A stretch of DNA of 64,000 nt from Rhodospirillales bacterium 24-66-33. GTDB lineage: Bacteria; Pseudomonadota; Alphaproteobacteria; Reyranellales; Reyranellaceae. Location of the stretch: the NCBI GenBank assembly GCA_002281855.1, contig NCHQ01000006.1:124001-188000 (forward strand). Direction: 5' to 3'. The position numbers were made by a program, and so were the translations under genes. Of this stretch, positions 38,221-47,537 are shown piece after piece. The stretch's first letter is position 1. Each line of letters starts with the position of its first letter. The notes beneath the pieces were generated by a model. That model searched no databases. It saw only the letters and a list, made by a program, of their open reading frames with translations, and was not told the origin of the DNA.

Positions 38221-38697
38221 ATGGACGAGACTCCGGCGCTGCGGCGCGCGGTGGCGGACGATGCCGCCGCCGTGCGTGTGCTGACACGCGAGGCCTATGC
38301 CAAGTGGGTCCCCGTCATCGGCCGCGAACCGCTGCCGATGCGGGCCGATTTTGACGAGGCGGTGCGCCGGCATCGCATCGATCTTGCCTTTATCGACGGC
38401 GGCCTCGCGGCCCTGATCGAGACCATCGACAAGGGCGACCATCTGGTGATCGAGAACGTCGCCGTCGCGCCCGCTTTCCAGGGACGCGGCCTCGGTCGCC
38501 ATCTGCTCACGCACGCCGAGCGCCTGACGCTCGACCTCGGCTATGGCGAGGTGCGGCTCTACACGAACAAGATGTTCGAGGCGAACATCCGACTCTATCT
38601 CGCCGTCGGCTACCGCATCGACCGCGAGGAGAGTTCGGCGCTCGGCGTCACGGTCTATATGAGCAAGCCTCTGGCAGACGCCGGCACCACGGCTTGA
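38221..38697 (+). CDS. GNAT family N-acetyltransferase
   Basis: 158 residues. The acetyl-CoA loop is 'VAPAFQGRGLGRHLLTHAE' (Q-x-x-G-x-G), preceded by the beta-strand 'LVIENVAV' and followed by 'VRLYTNKMFEANIRLYLAVG', the usual last motif where Asn/Tyr contact CoA. N-terminal 'ALRRAVADDAAAVRVLTREAY' is typical. It is 10 bp after argC and probably co-transcribed, but nothing shows that it acts in arginine synthesis. The acceptor is unknown. Confidence 0.88.
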   Translation: MDETPALRRAVADDAAAVRVLTREAYAKWVPVIGREPLPMRADFDEAVRRHRIDLAFIDGGLAALIETIDKGDHLVIENVAVAPAFQGRGLGRHLLTHAERLTLDLGYGEVRLYTNKMFEANIRLYLAVGYRIDREESSALGVTVYMSKPLADAGTTA

Positions 38698-38744
38698 CCG
38701 TGATCCCTTGAATGTGGTCGCGTCCGGCACGGAGGAAACAATCC

Positions 38745-40493
38745 ATGCCGGACAGCAAGCCAAGGAACAAGACTCCCGATCAGCTGCGCAGCGCGCGCTG
38801 GTTCGCACCCGACGATCTGCGCGCCTTCGGCCATCGCTCGCGCGCGATGCAGATGGGCTACGCGCCGGAGGAATGGGCGGGCAAGCCGGTCATCGCCATC
38901 CTCAACACCTGGTCCGATGCCCAGCCGTGCCACATGCATTTCAAGACCCGGGTCGACGACGTGAAGCGCGGCGTGCTGCAGGCCGGCGGCTTCCCGATCG
39001 AGTTGCCGGCGCTGTCGCTGTCGGAAAGCCTGCTGAAGCCGACGACCATGCTCTATCGCAACCTGCTGGCGATGGACGCGGAAGAGCTGCTGCGCGGCCA
39101 TCCGGTCGATGGTGTCGTGCTGATGGGCGGATGCGACAAGACCACGCCGGCACTTCTGCTCGGCGCGATCAGCGTCGGTCTCCCGACGATCTATTTGCCG
39201 GCCGGGCCGATGCTGCGCGGCAACTGGAAGGGCAAGGTTCTGGGCTCGGGTTCCGATGCCTGGAAATACTGGGACGAGCGCCGCGCCGGCAAGATTTCCG
39301 AGTCCGACTGGGTCGATGTCGAGGCCGGCATCGCGCGCTCCTACGGCACCTGCATGACCATGGGCACGGCGGCCACGATGATGGCAATGGCCGAGACGCT
39401 CGGCATGTCGCTGCCCGGCGCCTCGTCGATCCCCGCCGCGGACGCCAACCATATCCGCATGGCCTCCGAATGCGGCCGTCGCATCGTCGACATGGTCTGG
39501 GAAGACCTGACGCCCAACAGGATCCTGACGCACGAGGCGTTCCTCAACGCCATCACCGTGGCGATGGCGATGGGCTGCTCGACCAACGCCATCATCCACC
39601 TGATCGCGCTGGCGCGGCGCGCCGGCCAGAAGATCGGCCTCGACGATTTCGAGCGCGCCAGCCGCACGGTGCCGGTGATCGCCAACATCCGGCCGAGCGG
39701 CGACAAATACCTGATGGAGGATTTCTTCTACGCCGGCGGCCTGCCGGGCCTGATCGAGCAGATCCGCGATCGCCTGCATCTCGATGCGCTCACCGTGACG
39801 GGAAAGACGCTGGGCGAGAATGTGAAGGGGGCGGAGATCTACAACGACGATGTGATCCGCTCCGTCGCCAACCCGATCTACAAGGAAGGGGCGCTGGCCG
39901 TCCTCAAGGGCAACCTGGCGCCCGACGGCTGCGTCATCAAGCCCAGCGCCTGTGCGCCGAAGTTCCTGAAGCACACGGGGCCAGCTTTGGTGTTCGACGA
40001 CTATCCGTCGATGAAGGCAGCGATCGACCGCGAGGATCTCGACGTCACCGAGGATACGGTGCTGATCCTGCGCAATGCCGGGCCGCAGGGCGGGCCGGGC
40101 ATGCCGGAATGGGGCATGCTGCCAATCCCCACCAAGCTGGTGAAGCAGGGCGTGCGCGACATGGTGCGGCTCTCCGACAGCCGCATGAGCGGCACCAGCT
40201 ACGGCGCCTGCATCCTGCACGTCTCGCCGGAATCCTACATCGGCGGACCGCTCGCGCTGGTGAAGACCGGCGACATGATCTCGCTCGACGTCGACAGGCG
40301 CACGATCGACATGAACGTGTCGGACGAGGAGCTGGCGAAGCGCCGCGCGGCCTGGAAGAAGCCCGAGCCGCGCTACGAGCGTGGCTATGGCTGGATGTTC
40401 ACCAAGCACATCAGGCAGGCCAACGAAGGCTGCGACTTCGATTTCCTGGAGACGGCCTTCGGCAAGCCTGTCGCGGAGCCGTCGATCTACTGA
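38745..40493 (+). CDS. IlvD/Edd family dehydratase (probable sugar-acid dehydratase)
   Basis: 582 residues from the ATG at 38745, with GGAGGA eight bases upstream. The [Fe-S]-binding cysteines fit 'AQPCHMHF', 'LMGGCDKTTPALLLG' and 'YGTCMTMGTAATM'; 'KPSACAPKFLKHTGPALVF' and 'DSRMSGTSYGACILHVSPE' are family blocks. The run 'ILNTWSD' and the C-terminal length resemble L-arabinonate/D-xylonate-type dehydratases more than biosynthetic IlvD, which it should not be taken for without a tree. It removes water from a dihydroxy acid. It stands alone between the GNAT gene and an ABC importer. Confidence 0.85.
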   Translation: MPDSKPRNKTPDQLRSARWFAPDDLRAFGHRSRAMQMGYAPEEWAGKPVIAILNTWSDAQPCHMHFKTRVDDVKRGVLQAGGFPIELPALSLSESLLKPTTMLYRNLLAMDAEELLRGHPVDGVVLMGGCDKTTPALLLGAISVGLPTIYLPAGPMLRGNWKGKVLGSGSDAWKYWDERRAGKISESDWVDVEAGIARSYGTCMTMGTAATMMAMAETLGMSLPGASSIPAADANHIRMASECGRRIVDMVWEDLTPNRILTHEAFLNAITVAMAMGCSTNAIIHLIALARRAGQKIGLDDFERASRTVPVIANIRPSGDKYLMEDFFYAGGLPGLIEQIRDRLHLDALTVTGKTLGENVKGAEIYNDDVIRSVANPIYKEGALAVLKGNLAPDGCVIKPSACAPKFLKHTGPALVFDDYPSMKAAIDREDLDVTEDTVLILRNAGPQGGPGMPEWGMLPIPTKLVKQGVRDMVRLSDSRMSGTSYGACILHVSPESYIGGPLALVKTGDMISLDVDRRTIDMNVSDEELAKRRAAWKKPEPRYERGYGWMFTKHIRQANEGCDFDFLETAFGKPVAEPSIY

Positions 40494-40679
40494 TCGCGCC
40501 TGCTGATTCCAGTCAGCGGGGCCTCGTCACGGACGTCAAGGGCCATTCGCCGCGGTGCCCACCCGTACACATCGGCGGCGTAACGACGCGCATTCACGAA
40601 ACCGAAAGCCTACCGTCTTAGAACGGGCCCGATGGGTAGGGCGGGCGCCGTGCCTCTGCGGATAATCGGGAAAGCGCAC

Positions 40680-42434
40680 ATGCTCGTCTCCAGGCCTGAC
40701 CAGAGCCGCCGGACCGCCACGCCTCTCGGCGTCGCCGGTACCGGCTTTCGGCCCAACCTCTACGACGCGATCATCTTCGTGCTGGTGGTCGGCGTCTTCG
40801 TGCTGGTGGCGCACGGCTTCCGTGAGATGACCGCGCCGGCCACTCAGCTCGAAACCGTGCCGGTCACGCTCGATGTCGCCCGCCTCCCGGAATACGCCCT
40901 GCGCACCACGTTGCGCATGTTCGCCGCCATCATCGCCTCGCTCGTCTTCACCTTCGTGGTGGCGACCCTGGCAGCGCGCAGCCGCAAGGCCGAGCTGGTC
41001 ATCCTGCCGGCGCTCGACATCCTGCAGTCGGTGCCGGTGCTGGGCTTCCTCACCTTCACCGTGACGTTCTTCCTGCAGCTCTTTCCGGGCAGCGTGCTGG
41101 GCGCGGAGTGCGCGGCGATCTTCGCCATCTTCACCAGCCAGGCCTGGAACATGGCCTTCAGCTTCTACCAGTCGCTGCGCACCGTGCCGCGCGACCTCGA
41201 CGAAGTCGCGCGGCACTACCGCTTCTCGCCCTGGCTGCGCTTCTGGCGGCTCGACGTACCCTTCGCCGCGCCCGGCCTGATCTGGAACACGATGATGTCG
41301 ATGTCGGGCGGCTGGTTCTTCGTCGTCGCCTCCGAAGCGATCACGGTCGGCGACACCACGCTGATGCTGCCGGGCATTGGCTCCTGGCTGGCGCTGGCCA
41401 TCCAGGCCCGCGACCTCAACGCGGTGCTGCTCGCCATCGCCACGATGGCCGCGGTCATCCTGGCCTACGACCAGCTCATCTTCCGGCCGATCGTCGCCTG
41501 GGCCGACAAGTTCCGCTTCGAGCAGCAGGCCGCCGAGTCGCAGCCGCATTCGTGGCTCTACGATTTCTGGCGCCGCAGTCGCGTGCGCCCGCACGTCGTT
41601 CGCGCCGTCGGCTCGGTGGCGGACCGCGTCTCGCTGCTGCCGACGCCGCTCACCAGCGCGCCGGTCAAACCGAAATTCGGCACGCCCTCGCGCACCGGCG
41701 AGAGGATCTGGATCGCGGTTCTGCTCCTGCTGGCAGGCTACGCGCTCTGGCAGATCGTGCTGTACACCCGCGCGACCCTGGGCTTCGACGATCTGCGCAT
41801 CGCCCTGTACGACGGACTTCTGACGCTGACCCGGGTGCTGGTCCTGATCGCGCTCGCCAGCCTCATCTGGGTCCCGATCGGCGTGTGGATCGGCCTGCGG
41901 CCGCGTCTCGCGACCAGCCTGCAGCCGGTCGCCCAGTTCCTGGCGGCCTTCCCGGCGAACGTCGTGTTTCCAGTGGCCGTGGTGGCGATCGTCAGCCTGC
42001 GGCTCGATCCTAACATCTGGCTCAGCCCGCTCATGATCCTGGGCACCCAGTGGTACATCCTGTTCAACGTGATCGCCGGCGCGAGCGCGATCCCGACCGA
42101 CCTGCGCGACGCGGCAGCGCTCTTTCGCATCAGCTCCTGGTCGTGGTGGCGCAAGGTCGGCGTCCCGGCGATCCTTCCCTACTACGTGACGGGCGCGCTG
42201 ACCGCGGCGGGCGGCTCGTGGAACGCCAGCATCGTCGCCGAGGTGGTGAGCTGGGGCGACACACACCTGCGGGCCCAGGGACTGGGCGCCTATATCGCGG
42301 ACGCGACGACCGCCGGCGACTTTCCGCGGGTCGTGCTGGGCATCGTGGTCATGGCTTTGATGGTGACCACGTGCAACCGCATCCTGTGGCGACCGCTCTA
42401 CCGGCTCGCCGAGAACCGCTTCAGGCTCGAGTAG
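40680..42434 (+). CDS. ABC transporter permease, NitT/TauT type, two fused permease domains
   Basis: About 584 residues from the ATG at 40680 (GGGAAAG upstream; an ATG at 40632 is also possible). Twelve or so TM segments make two BPD-type permease halves. Each half has its own EAA cytoplasmic loop: 'LDEVARHYRFSPWLRFWRL' in the first and 'LRDAAALFRISSWSWWRKV' in the second. A soluble linker of about 90 residues separates them. Relatives import nitrate, sulfonate, taurine or similar anions. The ATPase follows after 10 bp. No periplasmic binding protein gene is nearby, so the substrate cannot be guessed from context. Confidence 0.88.
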   Translation: MLVSRPDQSRRTATPLGVAGTGFRPNLYDAIIFVLVVGVFVLVAHGFREMTAPATQLETVPVTLDVARLPEYALRTTLRMFAAIIASLVFTFVVATLAARSRKAELVILPALDILQSVPVLGFLTFTVTFFLQLFPGSVLGAECAAIFAIFTSQAWNMAFSFYQSLRTVPRDLDEVARHYRFSPWLRFWRLDVPFAAPGLIWNTMMSMSGGWFFVVASEAITVGDTTLMLPGIGSWLALAIQARDLNAVLLAIATMAAVILAYDQLIFRPIVAWADKFRFEQQAAESQPHSWLYDFWRRSRVRPHVVRAVGSVADRVSLLPTPLTSAPVKPKFGTPSRTGERIWIAVLLLLAGYALWQIVLYTRATLGFDDLRIALYDGLLTLTRVLVLIALASLIWVPIGVWIGLRPRLATSLQPVAQFLAAFPANVVFPVAVVAIVSLRLDPNIWLSPLMILGTQWYILFNVIAGASAIPTDLRDAAALFRISSWSWWRKVGVPAILPYYVTGALTAAGGSWNASIVAEVVSWGDTHLRAQGLGAYIADATTAGDFPRVVLGIVVMALMVTTCNRILWRPLYRLAENRFRLE

Positions 42435-42444
42435 GAGAGACCGA

Positions 42445-43758
42445 ATGGACACGATGATTTCCGTGGCCGACCGTACGCTCGTCAGCGTCGACCACATCCG
42501 CAAGGTCTATCCCAAGGGGAGCGGCGAGGATCTGCTGGTCCTCGACGATGTCTGCCTGACGTTGGGCAAGAACGAGATCGTCTCGTTCCTCGGCCGCTCC
42601 GGCTGCGGGAAGACGACGCTGCTCCGTATCCTCGCCGGCCTGATGCCGGCAACCGGGGGCGAGGTGAGGATCGCGGGCAAGAGCGTGGTCGGGCCGTCGC
42701 CGGAAGTCGCGATGGTGTTCCAGTCCTTCGCGCTCTTCCCTTGGCTCACCGTGCTGCAGAACGTGGAGATAGGTCTGGAAGCGCAGGGCGTCGCCCCGGC
42801 CGAGCGCCACCGTCGCGCGCTCGCCGCCATCGACCTGATCGGGCTCGACGGATACGAGAGCGCCTATCCGAAGGAACTGTCGGGCGGCATGCGCCAGAGG
42901 GTCGGCATCGCGCGCGCTGTCGTGGTCCAGCCCACCGTGCTGCTGATGGACGAGGCCTTCTCGGCCCTCGACGTGCTGACCGCGGAGACGCTGCGCACCG
43001 ACCTCATGGATCTGTGGATCGAGGGCCGCCTGCCGATCTCGGCGATCGCCGTCGTCACGCACAATATCGAGGAAGCAGTCCTGCTGTCGGACCGTGTGCT
43101 GGTCTTTGGCTCCAATCCCGGCCATGTCGCGGCGGAGATCAAGATCGACCTGCCCCATCCTCGCAATCGGCTCGATCCTGCGTTCCGGCAGATCGTCGAG
43201 AATCTCTATTCCACCATGACGGAGCGAGCCGGGGGCAAGACGAGCCCGGGCCATTTCTTCGGCACCGGCCTCGCCATGCTGCTGCCGAGGGTGTCGCCCA
43301 ACATGATCGCCGGCCTGATGGAGGCGGTGGCTGCCGCACCGCACGAGGGCCATGCCGGCCTGCCGGAGCTGGCCGGTGACCTTCACATGGAAGTCGACGA
43401 CCTGTTCCCGGTCGCCGAGGTGCTGCAGCTCCTGCGCTTCGCCGAGCTGGGGGACGGCGACATCAAGCTCACCGAGCCGGGACACCAGTTCGTCGGCTTC
43501 GAGCCCGATGCCCGCAAGAAGCTGTTCGCCCAGCATCTCCTGAACTACGTGCCGCTGGCGGGGCATATCCGCCGCGTCCTCGACGAGCGCGGCACGCATC
43601 GCGCACCGGGCAGCCGCTTCCGCGGCGAACTCGAGGATCACATGTCCGAGTCCTTCGCCGCGCAGACAATGCGCACCGTCACGTCGTGGGGCCGCTTCGG
43701 CGAGATTTTCGCCTATGATGAGGTGAGCGACGTGTTCAGCCTGGACAATCCAGGCTGA
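42445..43758 (+). CDS. ABC transporter ATPase, NitT/TauT type, with C-terminal AAA-associated domain
   Basis: 437 residues. Walker A is 'FLGRSGCGKTTLLRILAGL', Q-loop 'MVFQSFALFPWLTV', signature 'ELSGGMRQRVGIARAVVV', Walker B 'VLLMDEAFSALD', and the switch His is in 'VVTHNIEEAV'. After residue 260 is an extra domain of about 150 residues ('GLMEAVAAAPHEGHAGLPEL', 'QHLLNYVPLAGHIRRVL') matching the AAA-associated C-terminal domain found in some nitrate/sulfonate-type ATPases, probably regulatory. It follows the fused permease in one operon; a TTG-started mgtC gene follows after 23 bp. Confidence 0.9.
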   Translation: MDTMISVADRTLVSVDHIRKVYPKGSGEDLLVLDDVCLTLGKNEIVSFLGRSGCGKTTLLRILAGLMPATGGEVRIAGKSVVGPSPEVAMVFQSFALFPWLTVLQNVEIGLEAQGVAPAERHRRALAAIDLIGLDGYESAYPKELSGGMRQRVGIARAVVVQPTVLLMDEAFSALDVLTAETLRTDLMDLWIEGRLPISAIAVVTHNIEEAVLLSDRVLVFGSNPGHVAAEIKIDLPHPRNRLDPAFRQIVENLYSTMTERAGGKTSPGHFFGTGLAMLLPRVSPNMIAGLMEAVAAAPHEGHAGLPELAGDLHMEVDDLFPVAEVLQLLRFAELGDGDIKLTEPGHQFVGFEPDARKKLFAQHLLNYVPLAGHIRRVLDERGTHRAPGSRFRGELEDHMSESFAAQTMRTVTSWGRFGEIFAYDEVSDVFSLDNPG

Positions 43759-43781
43759 CGGCGGCGGCGGAGGACAGAACC

Positions 43782-44495
43782 TTGCATTTCGACCTGCTGG
43801 AGCTTGGCGAGACGGCCCTGCGTCTCGGCGTGGCGCTGCTGCTGGGGTCGGCCATCGGGTTCGAACGGCAGTGGCACCAGAAGATGGCGGGCCTGCGCAC
43901 CAACGCGCTGGTGGCGCTGGGCGCGGCGGGCTTCGTCACGTTCTCGGGACTGGTCGGCGCCGGCGATCCGACGCGCGTGGCCGCGCAGGTCGTGACCGGC
44001 ATCGGCTTCCTGGGCGCGGGCGTCATCCTGCGCGAGGGCGTCAACGTGCACGGCCTCAACACGGCGGCGACGCTGTGGTGCTCGGCCATGGTCGGGACGA
44101 TGGCGGGAGCGGGGCATGGCGGCCCGGCCCTGCTGGCGGCCGGCATGGTGATCGCCGCCAACCTCGTCCTTCGGCCGCTCATCCGGCGCGTAAACAGCCG
44201 CCTCGTGACCAGCAGCAACGGCGAAACGCATTACACCGTCGAAGTGGTCTGCCGCGGCGCCGAGGAGGCGCAGATGCGATCGTTGTTGCTCACCGCGCTG
44301 GCGCAGGCGGGGCTCGGCCTGCGCCGCCTCGATAGTGAGGACATTGCCGACACGTCCAAGGTGACGGTGACGGCGCAGGCCGTCGCCGCCAAGCGCAACG
44401 ACGCGGCGCTGGAGCAGATCGTCGGCCGCCTCAGCCTCGATCCAACCGTCACCGGCGTCACCTGGCAGATCGACCGCACGATTCCGGAGTCCTGA
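43782..44495 (+). CDS. MgtC/SapB family membrane protein
   Basis: 237 residues from a TTG at 43782 with GGAGG nine bases upstream; no ATG or GTG gives the full N-terminus. Residues 1-140 are the MgtC TM domain: 'LLLGSAIGFERQWHQKMAGL', 'RTNALVALGAAGFV', 'VVTGIGFLGAGVILREG', 'HGLNTAATLWCSAMVG'. The C-terminal part (from about 150) is an ACT-like soluble domain ('YTVEVVCRGAEEAQMRSLL'). In Salmonella, MgtC inhibits ATP synthase and aids growth at low Mg; the wider family's role is less clear. It follows the ABC operon. Confidence 0.88.
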   Translation: MHFDLLELGETALRLGVALLLGSAIGFERQWHQKMAGLRTNALVALGAAGFVTFSGLVGAGDPTRVAAQVVTGIGFLGAGVILREGVNVHGLNTAATLWCSAMVGTMAGAGHGGPALLAAGMVIAANLVLRPLIRRVNSRLVTSSNGETHYTVEVVCRGAEEAQMRSLLLTALAQAGLGLRRLDSEDIADTSKVTVTAQAVAAKRNDAALEQIVGRLSLDPTVTGVTWQIDRTIPES

Positions 44496-44579
44496 CCTTC
44501 CTCGCCGCTTGGACCTTTTGTCCAATTCAGCGGACCTGTTCTCCCGAAGAGAGTGCGCGCCATTCTCGTCGGAGGGATC

Positions 44580-44975
44580 GTGCGCCTCATTTCTGATTGG
44601 CTGACTGCCGCGCCCTATCGCGCGGTCGTCCTCAACATCGCGATGCTCGTGCTGCTGCTGGCGCTGGTCGACAGCGCAACGCTGTTCGCGCTGGTCGGCG
44701 TGTCGTGCCTCGCTGTGGCCGGTCTCGTCGGCCTGCGCGGCGCGTTGCGCGCCAGCTTCCGCCGCGCTGCCGGCGCGCGAGCCGCCTTCGACCGGGTGCT
44801 GGTCTGGTTGCCCGGCGCGGCGGCGCTGACCCTCGGTGCGGTGGGGCTTCATCTCGCCGTGACCGCTCCGGCGGGTTCGACGATGCACCTTGCGGGGATT
44901 GTGCTGTTTGGCTTTGAGCTGGTGATGCTCGCGCTGCCGGCCGACGAGACGCCGGCCCCGGCGAAGGCCGCGTGA
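44580..44975 (+). CDS. Hypothetical small membrane protein, first gene of the oxidase-like operon
   Basis: 131 residues from a GTG at 44580 with GGAGGG four or so bases before it; a GTG at 44553 would add nine residues with no signal. Four hydrophobic stretches and a short Pro/Ala tail are seen ('PADETPAPAKAA'). No family recognised. Its stop is one base before the ATG of the cytochrome gene at 44977, so it is probably translated from the same message and may assist or be part of that complex. That role is inferred from position alone. Confidence 0.6.
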   Translation: MRLISDWLTAAPYRAVVLNIAMLVLLLALVDSATLFALVGVSCLAVAGLVGLRGALRASFRRAAGARAAFDRVLVWLPGAAALTLGAVGLHLAVTAPAGSTMHLAGIVLFGFELVMLALPADETPAPAKAA

Positions 44976-44976
44976 G

Positions 44977-46476
44977 ATGGACTTTCCGGTCTTCCATCTC
45001 GACGTCTTCGGCAATCGCGGCCTGATCGCCGTCATCGCCGTCCTGCACGTGCTGATCAATCACGGGCTGGCGGTCGGCATGATGCCGCTGGTCGCCTGCA
45101 TGGAATGGTACGGGCATCGCAAGCAGGACCCGCGCTGGGACCGGCTCGCCTACCGCATCCTGTTCGTGAGCTTCCTGGTGACCACCACCGTGGGCGCGCT
45201 CACCGGCGTCGGCATCTGGCTGTCCGTCTCCCTGGTCAATCCCTATTCGATCGGCAGCCTGATCCGCGTGTTCTTCTGGGCGTGGTTCGTGGAGTGGCTG
45301 GTCTTCATTACCGAGGTCTGCCTGATCCTCGCCTATACGCTCACCTGGAAGTCGTGGCGCGAGGGCGCGGCCAAGCGGCGGCACATCCGGCTCGGCTTCG
45401 CGCTCGGCCTGTTCTCGTGGATCACGATGGCGATCATCGTGTCGATCCTCGGCTTCATGATGGATCCGGGCAACTGGCTGTCCGAGAACACCCTGCTCTC
45501 GGGTTTCAGCAATCCCGTGTATCTGCCGCAGCTTGCCTTCCGCACGCCGCTGGCGGCGGCCATGGCCGGCATCATCGCGCTCTTCCTCATTCCGTTCTTC
45601 GTCAAGCGCGCCGATCCGTTCCGCAATGAGGCGACGCGCGCGGTCGGCATCTGGACGCTGCTGTTCGCGCCCTTCGTCGTTGCGGGCGGCTACTGGTACT
45701 ACAGCGTGGTGCCGGCGGCGATGAAGGACAACCTCGCCGTCTCGACGCTGACGCTGCAGTTCAGCGGCTGGCTCGACGACTTCCTCTGGATCGCATTGGC
45801 GACGGTTGTCGCGATCCTCGTCATCGTGCAGATCGCGATCAAGCGGCCGGGCCTGCTGCCGCGTGTCGCCACCGTGGTGCCCTTCGTCGCGATCCTGTGG
45901 CTCACCGGCCACTTCGAACGGGTGCGCGAGTTCATCCGCAAGCCCTACATCATCGGCCAGTACATGTACGCCAACGGCCTGCGCGTAGAGGACTATGCCC
46001 TGCTGCAGCGTGACGGCGTGCTGGCCTACGCGACCTACTCCAATCCGCTGACCGAGGCCGAGAAGAGTTTCGTCCCGGCAAGCCTGCCGGAGGCGGAGCG
46101 CACGGCGGCCCTCGCGCGACTGCAGAAGGGCAAGGACGTGTTTATGGACACCTGCTCGCGCTGTCACACCACGCACGGCGTCAATGGTGTGGCCGGCCAT
46201 CTGCAGCGCATGTTCGGCGACGCGCGATGGACGCCCGACCTTACGGCCGACTACATCGCCAACATGCACAACGCCCAGCCCTACATGCCTCCGTTTCCGG
46301 GCAACAAGGACGAGCTGGGTTTCCTCGCCACCTATCTCGAGCAGCTCCAGGGCAACAAGGCGCCGGTTCCGGGCGCGCAGCAGGCGGGTGTCGCGATTCG
46401 CCCCGCGGGCGAGGCGAAGCTCGCCGATGGCGCGGCCTCCGGTCCGACGGCGCCGACCCAGGGAGCACGCAAGTGA
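44977..46476 (+). CDS. Membrane subunit of a cytochrome bd-superfamily-like enzyme, fused C-terminal cytochrome c
   Basis: 499 residues. The first 350 hold eight or nine TM segments. TM1 'IAVLHVLINHGLAVGMMPLV' lines up with the CydA start, where His19 binds a b-type heme, and the segment 'FFWAWFVEWLVFITEVCLIL' resembles the Glu-containing third helix of CydA (its Glu99/Glu107), with spacing one residue shorter. The last 110 residues are a class-I cytochrome c: heme motif C393-S-R-C-H397, axial Met probably near 437 ('YMPPFPG'), then a Pro/Ala tail. Likely a quinol- or cytochrome-linked membrane oxidase subunit. The CydA relation is my reading of weak similarity; heme c binding is clear. The next gene overlaps by 4 bp. 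Confidence 0.65.
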   Translation: MDFPVFHLDVFGNRGLIAVIAVLHVLINHGLAVGMMPLVACMEWYGHRKQDPRWDRLAYRILFVSFLVTTTVGALTGVGIWLSVSLVNPYSIGSLIRVFFWAWFVEWLVFITEVCLILAYTLTWKSWREGAAKRRHIRLGFALGLFSWITMAIIVSILGFMMDPGNWLSENTLLSGFSNPVYLPQLAFRTPLAAAMAGIIALFLIPFFVKRADPFRNEATRAVGIWTLLFAPFVVAGGYWYYSVVPAAMKDNLAVSTLTLQFSGWLDDFLWIALATVVAILVIVQIAIKRPGLLPRVATVVPFVAILWLTGHFERVREFIRKPYIIGQYMYANGLRVEDYALLQRDGVLAYATYSNPLTEAEKSFVPASLPEAERTAALARLQKGKDVFMDTCSRCHTTHGVNGVAGHLQRMFGDARWTPDLTADYIANMHNAQPYMPPFPGNKDELGFLATYLEQLQGNKAPVPGAQQAGVAIRPAGEAKLADGAASGPTAPTQGARK

Positions 46477-47537
46477 ACCAGATCCCCGTTCCCCGCGACA
46501 TCCCGCTGCCCATGCCGGCGCCTGAGCCGCTGCTGGTCGTGGTGCTCGTGTTCTTCTTCCTGCTGCACATCGCCTTCGTGAACTTCATGGTGGGCGGTGC
46601 GCTGATCTCGGTCTGGTACGAGATCAAGGGTCTGAAGAACCGCCGCTACGACCGGCTGGCCTACGAGGTCGCCTCGACGATCACCGCGAACAAGAGCATC
46701 GCGGTCGTGCTGGGTGTCGGGCCGCTGCTCGCCATCAACACGCTCTATACGGTCTATTTCTACACGGCGAACGCGCTCACCGGCACGTTCTGGATCTCGA
46801 TCGTCCCGCTGGTGGTCGTGGCCTTCCTGCTCACCTACGCCCACAAGTATCTCTGGCACGCGATGGACGGCCGCAAGGGACTGCACATCGCGATCGGCGC
46901 GGCGTCCTGCCTGATCTTCCTGTTCATCCCGCTGATCTTCCTCGCCAACGTGAACCTGATGCTGTTCCCGGAGAAGTGGGGGACGGTGCAGGGCTTCTTC
47001 TCGGCGCTCCTGCTGCCGAACGTCCTGCCGCGTTACGCCCATTTCCTGCTGGCCTGCCCGGCGATGACGGGCCTGCTTATGGTCTGGCTGTTCCGCCGGC
47101 GCAGCGAGGCGGCGCTGGCCGACACGGGCTGGCGGCGCGACGAGTTGATGCGAACCGGTTATCGCTGGGCCCTGTGGCCGACCGTCGGCCAGTTCTTCGT
47201 CGGGCCGGTCGCGCTGCTCACCCTGCCCACCACCCAGGGCACGCCCGCGACGTTGATGGGGATCTTTGGTGTGGCCATCCTGGTCTCGATCTGGATGACC
47301 CTGCTGATGTTCGTCGAAACGCGCCGACCGGCGGCACGAATCGGCGGAAGCTTCGTCTCGATCTGCAGCCTGATGGTCGTGGTGCTCGGGTTGATGGGCG
47401 CCGGACGGCACGTCTATCGCGAGGCTGCCGTGGCGCCTCATCGGGAGCTCGTCCGCGCCAAGACCGAGGACTATATGCGCCGTGTCGACGAGGCCAACCG
47501 CGCCGCGGGCGCCGCGCAACGTCCGGTGCGGCCATGA
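46473..47537 (+). CDS. Second multi-TM subunit, CydA-like in its N-terminal helix
   Basis: 354 residues from a GTG at 46473 (GGGAG upstream) overlapping the previous stop by 4 bp. About nine hydrophobic segments. TM1 'FFFLLHIAFVNFMVGGALIS' places a His like the one in the first subunit and in CydA, followed by 'RRYDRLAYEVASTITANKS', echoing 'PRWDRLAYRILFVSFLVTT' of the partner. So both subunits may descend from one CydA-like ancestor, as in two-CydA-type oxidases. Other His in TM segments ('LLTYAHKYLWHAM', 'LPRYAHFLLACPA') could bind heme. The C-terminus is a charged soluble tail. Function assigned by context and weak similarity only. Confidence 0.6.
   Translation: MNQIPVPRDIPLPMPAPEPLLVVVLVFFFLLHIAFVNFMVGGALISVWYEIKGLKNRRYDRLAYEVASTITANKSIAVVLGVGPLLAINTLYTVYFYTANALTGTFWISIVPLVVVAFLLTYAHKYLWHAMDGRKGLHIAIGAASCLIFLFIPLIFLANVNLMLFPEKWGTVQGFFSALLLPNVLPRYAHFLLACPAMTGLLMVWLFRRRSEAALADTGWRRDELMRTGYRWALWPTVGQFFVGPVALLTLPTTQGTPATLMGIFGVAILVSIWMTLLMFVETRRPAARIGGSFVSICSLMVVVLGLMGAGRHVYREAAVAPHRELVRAKTEDYMRRVDEANRAAGAAQRPVRP

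Noticed and set aside
38745..40493. Biosynthetic ilvD (dihydroxy-acid dehydratase)
   Set aside because: Family is right, but motifs and length resemble sugar-acid dehydratases more, and no ilv genes adjoin.
40536..42503. 655-residue minus-strand frame over the ABC permease
   Set aside because: Charged, repeat-like shadow; the plus strand has clear permease EAA loops.
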